Source: Limnephilus marmoratus (Eukaryota; Arthropoda; Insecta; Trichoptera; Limnephilidae). Taken from it: a DNA stretch of 64,000 bases. Location: the NCBI GenBank assembly GCA_917880885.1, contig OU862907.1, positions 73,093,072 to 73,157,071 of the forward strand. The letters run 5' to 3'. A program made the translations under genes and the position numbers. Under the pieces are notes generated by a model. It did not search any database. It saw only the letters and a program-made list of their open reading frames with translations, and had not been told where the DNA came from. Of the stretch, positions 32,027 through 41,700 are shown one piece after another (the stretch's first letter is position 1; the number at the start of each line of letters is the position of its first letter).

Positions 32027-34027
32027 TTATTGGCAAGAAATTTTTTTTTCCATATTATAGAATCTTTTTTCAGCCACCTTTAGGGTTTCACCCATTTGAT
32101 TAATATTGGGCCGCAGCGGTAATCTTACCGCAAAACGTCCTTTCTCATCTCTTTCATGCGTGCGTAAGAAGCTCTCTTCACATGCTCTTTCTTCGTGGCT
32201 TCTATGTTTTACAGGAGTTAGTTCCTCTATTTTCCAAAAGCTTTCTAATTGCTTATGCAATAAATTTAAGGATAAATTACAGGAATTTACTGGTCTTTTT
32301 GGTTTCGGAGTGGAGATAGGTCCAGCGACAAGCCATCCTAGCTCGGTCCTTTGTAGCGTGAGTCCAGCATCTCCAATTCTCATTCGATCGGTATGCAAGA
32401 CCTCCCAGAACACCTCCGCTCCCAGTAGCAGATCTATCGGGCTGGTAATGTTGAAGTTCGGATCTGCTAATTGGAGACCGCTAGGGATCCCCGCGTCTTT
32501 TCTCTGAAAGGAAATTTGTGGCAGGTTACTGGTCACTTCAGGTATTATCAGGCATTCTATATTCCTTTTATATTCAGAATAGCTTGAAGTTATATTGAAT
32601 TCCACTTTATATTTTATATTTAAAATCTTATTGTGGATTCCCGTAACAGGAATGTTGACCCTTTTCTCTTTTGATTTCAATTTCTTTGCAAATTCCTTAC
32701 TTATAAAATTAGTTTGTGCCCCAGAATCTAATAGAGCTCTTGCTTGAATTGATTGTCCGGCATCGTCCTTTATGTTGATGATGGCAGTGGACAATAACAC
32801 GAAATTTGGTTCTACCTTCGCGGCATGATTTGTTACCAAAGGCGCTTCCTTCGCGGAAGATGTTGATGCCCTTTCGTGTTTTGATTCCTCCTCTTGCTTA
32901 AAATGAAGTAACGTATTGTGATTTACGCCATCGCATTTACGGCAATTAAATTTTGATTTGCAATCCTTTAATTTATGACCGAAGTTTAAACATTTTAAAC
33001 AAGCGCCTAATTTGTGTATTTTATCAATTCGTTCTTTTGGCTTCAATTCCAAAAATTTGCGGCAATAATAAATCTTATGATTATCGTTGCAATGTAAACA
33101 TTTTAATTTTTGTGCAGAAAATGAAACCATAGCTTCCTTTTTATAATTATGCGGATTCGTTTTTCCCGGATTAATTCTTTTTTCGTTATTTGATGAGGCC
33201 TCTAATACTTGGGCCCTTGTATACAAACATTTAATAAATTCTTCGTAGGTAGGTAGATTATTTTTTGTTGGGTATTGTTCCCAATGAGCCCTTGTATTTG
33301 AATCTAGCTTGTTTGATAACAAATAAATCAATACTACATCCCAATTTTTCGTAGCTATATTTAATTTATTTAGCGATTTTAAATGCAACTGTGCCTCGTC
33401 CAATAGGCTTCTTATTGCGACGTGATTTTCTGCTTTTAAGTCCGGTAATTTAAACAACGCGTTTACATGATTATTTATAATTATTTTTGAGTTTTCGTAT
33501 CTGTCCGTGAGCATCTCCCAGGCCATTAAATAGTTGTCAACTTGCATTGGCAATGCTGTAATAAGCTTAAGCACTTCCCCTTTTAGACAAGAACGCAAAT
33601 AATAAAATTTTTGAACGGCATCTAGGTTAGAATTACTGTCTACTAAAGATATAAACGCATCTCGGAATTCTATCCATTCGCAGTAATCACCCTTAAATTT
33701 TGGTAACTCTATTATCGGCAGTTTAATGTTGTTGTTTGTTTTGCCTGCGGAATGGTCCGAACCTAACCTCTCTTTAGCGTTGGATAAAACATCAAAATAA
33801 TCGTTTTCAAAGCTCGCCCTTTCTTGATCGCCCTCATCGGGAGATAAGGCTTCTATATTATCCTGAATTTCCTCGAATTGATCCATTAAAAGCTCGAAAT
33901 GTTTTATACGTAATCCTAGCTCACTTTGTGTCAACGAAATTTTGTTTAAAAATTCTCTGAATCTCGTGACTTTCCCCTTACAGATTCCCCTTTTACCGAT
34001 TAGCGTTTTTAAATCCATTTTTATCAA
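32027..34027 (-). CDS. BEL-2 Gag and aspartic protease
   Basis: A 666-codon frame starting 571 bp inside the 5' LTR. It has the long alpha-helical BEL Gag region with acidic stretches near residues 60-80 and three zinc-knuckle-like clusters (CLHCNDNH, CLKCLNFGH, CRKCDGVNH) near residues 310-380. The protease active site LLDSGAQ lies near residue 434, with the canonical D-S-G that BEL-1 lacks. The frame ends in the A-rich stretch that separates it from RT. Confidence 0.88.
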   Translation of the reverse strand: MIKMDLKTLIGKRGICKGKVTRFREFLNKISLTQSELGLRIKHFELLMDQFEEIQDNIEALSPDEGDQERASFENDYFDVLSNAKERLGSDHSAGKTNNNIKLPIIELPKFKGDYCEWIEFRDAFISLVDSNSNLDAVQKFYYLRSCLKGEVLKLITALPMQVDNYLMAWEMLTDRYENSKIIINNHVNALFKLPDLKAENHVAIRSLLDEAQLHLKSLNKLNIATKNWDVVLIYLLSNKLDSNTRAHWEQYPTKNNLPTYEEFIKCLYTRAQVLEASSNNEKRINPGKTNPHNYKKEAMVSFSAQKLKCLHCNDNHKIYYCRKFLELKPKERIDKIHKLGACLKCLNFGHKLKDCKSKFNCRKCDGVNHNTLLHFKQEEESKHERASTSSAKEAPLVTNHAAKVEPNFVLLSTAIINIKDDAGQSIQARALLDSGAQTNFISKEFAKKLKSKEKRVNIPVTGIHNKILNIKYKVEFNITSSYSEYKRNIECLIIPEVTSNLPQISFQRKDAGIPSGLQLADPNFNITSPIDLLLGAEVFWEVLHTDRMRIGDAGLTLQRTELGWLVAGPISTPKPKRPVNSCNLSLNLLHKQLESFWKIEELTPVKHRSHEERACEESFLRTHERDEKGRFAVRLPLRPNINQMGETLKVAEKRFYNMEKKISCQ

Positions 34028-34598
34028 ATCAGGTACTTACAATTTACAGAGTTATCCAATTATTTTATCACAATAACCGTTTAAAACTATTAATCCTGTA
34101 ATAACCACTGACAACTTCTCAATCCGTCACAACACGATCTGCGATAATCGACAAGCCGTTAAATTTCGCCCATAGAGTATTATTAGCAACAAACTGTTTT
34201 ATCGGCTTCGCGGTTGATTCAAATAATTATTTCGGAGAAAGTTTCCTTTAATCCCGGAATTTATAACATTGTTGTAGTTTTTTGCGATAATCTAATTGCC
34301 GGCTGCAATGTCGTGTTATTTTTTTGTAAACTTGTTCATACCGGCTTGCAACAATTTTTTTTATGAGAAATGCACAATATTGATGTCATTAAATTTTTTG
34401 CTTTCTTTTTTTTAGGATTTTTATGGTAAGGTGGGTAGTATGGAATGGATTGGTCACTTGCCCTTTTTATCGTGATGTCTTCTGGATGCTGGAATCTGCT
34501 TGATGGATTCTGGCTGCATTTTTGGTTCCTTCTTCAGTGCTGGTTCTTTTTTATTAATTTAATCACTCGCGTTAAACTATCCGACTCGTAGGATCAAA

Positions 34599-34977
34599 TG
34601 TAAAGTTTTAAGGTAAGGAACCGGTAAAATAAAGACTCATCTTCAGGACAAATTCTAAGGAACTCTTGATTTATTTTTTCTATTTCCAATTACATTTTTT
34701 ATAATCGGAAGATACAAAACTACCCGAGACAGACCAAGGAGTTAGTAGTTAGTTAGATGTAGTTTCAGCGAAGCGACGAAGAGGAAAGAGGTATATCCTT
34801 TTAAAAAACCGTCATTTATAGAAAATCTCCTTGGCTAGTCACAGCTTTGTACCTTCCGGACATCTGTTGATAATTTAGCTAACTAACTATGAGAGTTCTC
34901 ACCTAATGTTTTTACGTGGATCTCGAGAGGTGTGAGTCCTGGCTAAATTCGATTTTTAAAGGTCTGAATTTTAGATA
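34599..34977 (-). repeat. BEL-2 5' LTR
   Basis: 379 bp. The next inner bases on the minus strand (TGATCCTACGAGTCGGATAG, after TT) could be a primer-binding site, but the usual TGG start is absent, so this is uncertain. Confidence 0.88.
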
Positions 34978-35712
34978 ATTATTATTATTTATTTTTTTTA
35001 TTTAATATAGATATATAATTGTACAGTGGAGTTATAGAAATTACATAGCGGTACAGAAATTATTTATTATTTATTCCTTTAATTTAAATTTTAAGTTGTC
35101 TATCGAGGATTTGACAATTGCGAAGTTTTATTTCATTCTAAATACGCATGAATTCCTTAATCTACCGAAACTAAGAAACTATTTTGTAATAACATGTTTC
35201 GATAGCTGATTGGAAGCCTGTTACTTTCTTCCGCGGAGTTCGGAATCTCCACCTATCACTGTTGGAATGAAAAAAGGGATGAAGGGGAAAAAATGGGATG
35301 TCCACCGAAAACAAGATGAAACCCTACCTTGCTGATGACGTCCTGGGTCCCACACTTCATGCACTCAAGATAACTCGCGGTTGAAAGCACGTATTTTATC
35401 GGCGTATTTTATCCGCACGTATTAATGCGATGTATTTATAAGTTACTCGCATAACTGATAAAACTGTTTGTATCTGATCTCTACGTGACATTTGATGTAT
35501 GAGGTCAAATAATCGTCTAAAATTTACATTTGATTGTAGGGTAGTCCAGATCACCACCAAGCCGATGAATACTATATTTTAATTGAATCTAAAACTTCAT
35601 TATAACCACTCATAAATTTGATTTATTAATTCATTTTCGGTTGCAGGTCTAATTTTTCTAAGCTTGGACTAATAATCATAATTATTACACTCGAACGCTA
35701 TCACAGAAGGCC
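34978..35712 (+). other. Upstream region of zinc-finger gene A
   Basis: Matches 44832-45463 upstream of gene B except for a replaced block: 35202-35420 here versus about 45050-45170 there. A pyrimidine-AG site (GTTGCAG, ending 35647) precedes the exon 1 sequence and could be the acceptor of an upstream non-coding exon; the homologous first gene has TTTTTAG at a comparable place (6858). No TATA element was assigned. Confidence 0.45.
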
Positions 35713-38700
35713 ATGGATCTTCCCAACCCAGAGAGTGTTTCCATCAAGGTGGAACCAGGCTCCCAGGAAGAAGGCGCAGGTGAAATGTCCTATACGGATA
35801 TAGATATCTACCTCCCGGATGTGAAGAAGGAATGTTTGCAGTATGCGGCGAGTACTTCAACAGCCAGTAAGTTGCATTGTAAATAATGTAAGACCACGTT
35901 GAGTGTTGTTTCAGATATTCGGAAGTCATGTCCGTTATGAAACACTGTGCAGACAGATGTTTATTTTCATATTTACTATACGTGTATCTTTACAGTTCAC
36001 TGTCAAACTAAGCTAACGTTTAAAAACTCTAGATCGTGAAAATTTTCCACTTTCTAAAGTACATATTACATTTGTGGGAAATGATGTAGTTTCGTGTATA
36101 TTGTCCTAATTATTTCATAAACATCTATAAAATTGATGGAAAATAGCAATATTCTTTTGACAAAAAATAACCAAACTTTTTTTGTGAAAGTGCTTATAAG
36201 TTAAATTGCTTTTCTTTCCCATGGATAAATTAAAAGTGAAAATAGGTTGCCGAGACAACGCGCGTAGTTGCACCGAACTAGGGCTATTGTACATACTTGA
36301 CATACGTTTAGTATCGCACATAAGTATTTTCGTCAGACAACTTCCACAGGTCAAACAGCTTCTGGTATTTCTTTCCGTAAGCGTCGGTCCCTGTTTAATT
36401 ATTTTTTATTTTATTTGCTCTATCATTACTATTCCTTAAAGAACAATCTCGGGGAAGACCGAACGTTATTTGGAATATTAAACACTGTTCTTCTCGGCAT
36501 ATCAATGTAGGTATTGTATTGTTGTTTGTACAGGTAGCAGTAATGTGGAGACTGTTCCCATCAAGGCAGAACCAGGTCCTCGAGAAGAAGTTAAAGGGGA
36601 AATTATTTATACGGAAATTGACATACATCACCCGGATGTTAAAAAGGAATGCTCAGAGCGCTCTGAAAAAATTACAAAAGCAGCAGGTAAATCGATTGTT
36701 TTAATGTTTAAACCAGGAGCGGGGAACCTGTTTGCTCTCGGTGGACATTTTGTATGTTTTGGATATTTGTAGAATCACCCTTGGGCCGCCCATAGATTTT
36801 TAAGCGTGTAGTATTGTAGTATGGGGGGTAAGAATTATCAAGCTGTAACGACCTCAATTTATTTTTTTATATCACGCGAGTTAACTTTTGATGTCGTGTA
36901 GTGTTAAAAAAATAAACTTGTGGATAAATTATCCTTTATTGTTTAATTACACAATACAACTTAAAATAAGTACAATTTCAAAGGGAACTATTATGTGAGC
37001 AATACGACAAGCAAGTGCTTGGATTCACTGCACAAAAATAGATTAACTAGTGGAAGTAAGAGTCGGGGTTTATATAGTCCCTGCTGGCGTGGTGGGGGGG
37101 CGTCGTCTTCCTATTTTCGGTGCTGCATGTCAAGGGGTCAATATGTTATCCTGATAATGGGGTTGTTGTCCCGATGCTCGTGGATACGTGGGGTTTCGTA
37201 ATCCAGTCTTTTATTTTGGGACTGTTCGGCGTGAGGGCTGCGTTAAGTACATCCAAATGTTCGTTGGTTTGTCTATTAATGATTTTCTTCGAGTTGGTAT
37301 GTCGATTAAGGGATAGTGATTAGAGTATATCATCCCGGTAATGGTCCTCGGCTGGATGCAGCTGTTATCAATAAACATGTAGGGTTTATTAGTTTATTTT
37401 TAGGCAAGATGAAGTGCCGGTTGCAATGGGCGTACTGCGATGTCTTCTTGTAGGTGGGGGTCGTTTAGGGTGGTTAACTCTCCCCCCCTAAAATTGAAAC
37501 TCCTTCGCACTGTGAAGAGTTTATATCTTCTCCAAAGGATATATCCGATGGCCGTAATTATCAGGCAGCTGGTAAGTGTTAGGTGTATAGTTCCTTCAAA
37601 TCCCGTCGTAGTGGTAGGGATATCGAGTTCTCTGCGTGGTTCTTGTATTTCGTCAACATGTAGGATGGGTAGTTTTAGTACATGTAATTCTTCCTTCGAA
37701 TATGTAATGAGTAATGTTTCTTGGTTAACGATTCTTCCCATAGTGAAAGTCCTTCCTTGTATACTGCACTCGTCGTTTGTTACAAGTACAGATTTGGAAA
37801 TTACTATATTCTGTTGATGTTGAGGGCATTGTGCTTTTAATGCTGTTGGTTCGTTGCGAAATAGATACATCATGTTATCTCCGATGACGTGTGTATATTC
37901 TTCTGGGCAAATAATCTGGCGTAGACTGCAGTTCTGTTCGCTGTGGTTTTCTAGTACGGTAGTTGTGCAGTCGTCGATGGAGTTGAGTTCCTTGTTGCAT
38001 ATGCTGAGGCTGTCTGTAATAACTTGGCACTTGTGTGCGTTATACATCTGCTTTCCATCTCTCAATAATCGTCTCGGTAGGAGGTGGTGTTGGAAACATT
38101 TATTGTTAGTTTTGGAGATGATGGGAATTATTTCGTTATACATGTAGACGGTGCGTTCTACTAAAGTTAGAGAGAGAATAAAGTGCAAAGTTTGTTTAAC
38201 TTTAATGAATTTAACTTGCAAAAAGCGTTGAATAATATCAAAATCTTTAGAAGGTAGCTGTTCAGGATTTACATGTGAAATAGATTCCATAAATACCTTT
38301 GGTTTTATAATGCTAGGGTGGTACATTCCATGAGAGGCAAACGTGATAGCTTCTGTAATTCTAGTAATTAATTCGGTGATAGTTTCCGTCTGATAAATTA
38401 AATGTGTAATCAACAAGTCTGTCTTATCTTCATAATGATCATGGCTCATTTGTGACCAGAGTACCATTTGGTTATGTGAAATATTTTTTTTTTTTTAGTT
38501 TACCGTAATAATCCTCTAATGATCTTGAACTCAACGAGATTCTCTTTTCATTAATATTTTGGTTAGTTTCAATTCGTTGCACTAATTTAGCTAAATCATT
38601 ATCATCTAAGTTTCCCGTAATCCCTTTAATTATTGTACCGAGTCCGTTTATTAGGCCTCTTTTATATCTATTTACAACTAAATTGTCCATTATCTGATTA

Positions 38701-41700
38701 TTATGATCTATTAAATATTTCAAACGTTCTAATCCTACATGTGGTAAAGTCACATTGTTACTTTTTATAAATTTATCATAATTAATTCCTAGTTGTTGCG
38801 ATTGTTCAATAAGTTTAGTTAAATCTAGGGTATGAATGACGTGCCACTGTCCTTCGACGGCTCGTGCCTTTCGTATTTAGAATTTTGACATATTATACAC
38901 GTTTTTAAAAAATCTTTTATTTTTTGTCCGCATATTATTAAAATAGTGCGTCCGTTTTATTTTACTGAGTAGGGCATCTAGACCCATGTGACGCTGGTTC
39001 TCGACATGCGTCGAACGAATTATCTCCTTTTGTTCTTCTAATTTTATGGGTTCAATCTTAACATTTGTAAAACGTATTAATTTTAACGAGTTCTTATCAA
39101 TATTTTTTCTATAACATTCGCTTAAACACTCATATAATCTATCGTTATTTATAATTACTGCATATTTATCTTTATCTAAACATGTTTTAATCAATTTTAA
39201 AAATATTGCTTCTGCATTTTCTAAAGGGATACACCATACAAGGTCCGTACCTTTTTCCTTAGCTCTCAAACTATGCTTCTCAATATCGCTTAGTTCAATA
39301 AAAATCCTATTCCTACGCGGGGGTGGGTGTTCGTTACGAATTGGGATTCCACCCTCATGGTCATCCACATTGCTATGCACGGTGTCAGTGACACTCTGGG
39401 CGCCCGAGGTGGCTTCTACTCGTAATGAATCATGCTCCTCACCGTCCTCACTATAATGAATTTCGACTCTTGAAAGTGCGTCAGCTACATGGTTATTACA
39501 ACCTCGCTTATGTCTAATCGTATAATCATATTCCTGGAGTTTGAGTCTCCACCTAGTAAGTTTGGCGTTTGGTTCTTTTAACTTGGTTAACCATACTAAC
39601 GGTTGGTGATCCGTTTCTATGATAAAATGTTTACCATAAATATACGGACGGAATTGCTGGAGGGACCATAGTATACCAAGCAATTCCTTTTCCGTCGTAT
39701 TGTATTTAGTTTCCGTTTTTGACAGTGTCCTAGAAATATAGGCAATAGGTTGAGTTTTTTCTCGACTATATGGACAGGGCTTGCCCAAGGCGAATCGCTT
39801 GGTCGGCTGATTCCATCCTTTAGAAGTTGGGCGACTTGCCTTTCAACTTCAAGCCTCTGCTCATACGGTAACCGATAAGCGCGTTGATACACAGGTTCTT
39901 CTTTAATTAATTTTATTTCATGTTTTACATGAGGTGAGCAATTAGCTACCAGTTCCTCAGAAAACAAATCTCTATTTTTCTCCAATAACTCATCAAGTCT
40001 ATTTATATCCATTACATGGAACAACTGAACTTGTCTGGTTGGAGTTTTTAAAATATTATTACAGTTATTTAAAATTAATGTTGCATTCATTAATTTCAAC
40101 ATATCTATCCCCATTAACACATCGTATTTGTGGGAAAAGTCAAAATTATAAAAATGCATTTCAGCATTATTATTGCCGAATACTCTTTTCCAAAATGGAG
40201 TCACGACGGCACCTCTATGGGTAGTCGTAGAGTGTGCTGTTTGTACAGTAAACTCTTCGTTTACATATCTACAGTCACGAAATAATCTATTATACACATT
40301 TTTATTCATGAATGATTTGGAGCTTCCCGTATCAATCAGAATTTTTATATTTAATGGCGCTACTACATATGGTAGGCCATTGTTAATATGATTCAGGTGG
40401 ACTAGGTTTCTCGGGGAGATTCTTGGTCTTCCCACAAATCCGGCCGTTCCTGATCATTCCCGTCTGTATAAAATAGCTCTTGTGCCGTACGTCCATTGCC
40501 GAGGTCGATGACCGGGCCTTTAGGAGGTCGAGGCATTGGGGCCGTTCTCATACTGACATCACCGGAACGCGCATGATGCGTATTAAAATTATTATTATTA
40601 TTTCCTTGCCACGGGCGGTTTTGTACGTACTTATGCGTTTGGTTATTATTATGCCACGGTTTATTATTATAATTGTTAAGGTGATTATGATTATTATGAT
40701 TAAAGTTATTATGAGGTTTGAACGAATTTTGCGTTTGCGGTGGAAAAAAGTTAGGGCGAGTAAAAGGTTTATTTGATTGGTTTTGTCCTGGCCGCATGAA
40801 ATTAGATGGTCCTGCTTGTGGAAACACAAGATTTTGCTTAGACCGTTGATGGAGCTCGCCATGAGCCTCCAGCATTCTTATTTCCGTGCACAGGGCATCA
40901 TAATTTTTGGTTAAGTTTGCGCATTTAATGTGCGTTGGCATTAGATTCAACAATGTATTTCTTGCTGTATCTTTGTATGGTTCCATCAATATGTGGGCAC
41001 TAGGTCCTCCATATTGATCAGAAATTTTTATTTTAATTGAAAAAAGAATTTGATTGATTTCGTGGATCGTTGAGGAGAAATCCTTTTGACCGCGGTTGAA
41101 GTTGATTAGTTCGGTTTGCAATAATGTAACAGACTTATTGTCCCCACATTCATTTTTTAGCGTCTCTAATATGGTTTCAATATTGTTATCATGATCGCAC
41201 ATGAGAATTACGTGAAGTGCTTTGCCACGTAATCTTGAGATTATTTTCTCAACATTACTAGGTGTATTGCCGTTTCTAGTAATGAACCCCCTGGCTGATT
41301 TTATGAATAAGTTGATGTCTTGGGGAGAGCCACTATACTCCAATATCGACTCTGCGTATTGGGGAGCGGGTCTCTCATTTGGCTGTGCCATTTTTCAAAA
41401 AAGTAAAAAAAAATAGAAATATACAAAGTGACTTTAAAAAATTTAGTTTTCTCTCTAACCTTTTGGATAAGGTAGGGAAGGGATCTATCGTACGTATGGG
41501 ATAGACGATCAATTGAAAATGTACTCACAGAAGTATTGATGCGACGATCTTCATTGCCAAGTTAACAAATTTTTTGGTGTGTGGTCCTTTCGCGTTGAGA
41601 TATTAAAATATCTAGGGAGTCCTAGTTTTGGCCAATTTTCAGACTTCCTCGAATTGACCCACGTGCTGGGCGCCAGTTAACTTTTGATGTCGTGTAGTGT

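Larger units (their letters stand above)
27912..34977 (-). mobile_element. BEL/Pao LTR retrotransposon, frameshifted (BEL-2)
   Basis: 7066 bp with 379-bp LTRs (27912-28290 and 34599-34977) that differ, by reading, only at the penultimate base of the right copy. The target duplication is ATTAT (27907-27911, 34978-34982). The element is a different BEL family from BEL-1: LTRs and proteins are distinct. Gag-protease, RT-RNase H-integrase core and integrase C-terminus lie in three frames separated by shifts near 32035 and 29640. The matching site in duplication unit B (about 44832) is empty. Confidence 0.9.

Noticed and set aside
36995..37323. Open frames within the errantivirus-like LTR, repeated at 41791-42119
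   Set aside because: They recur only because the LTRs are identical; composition and position argue against coding.
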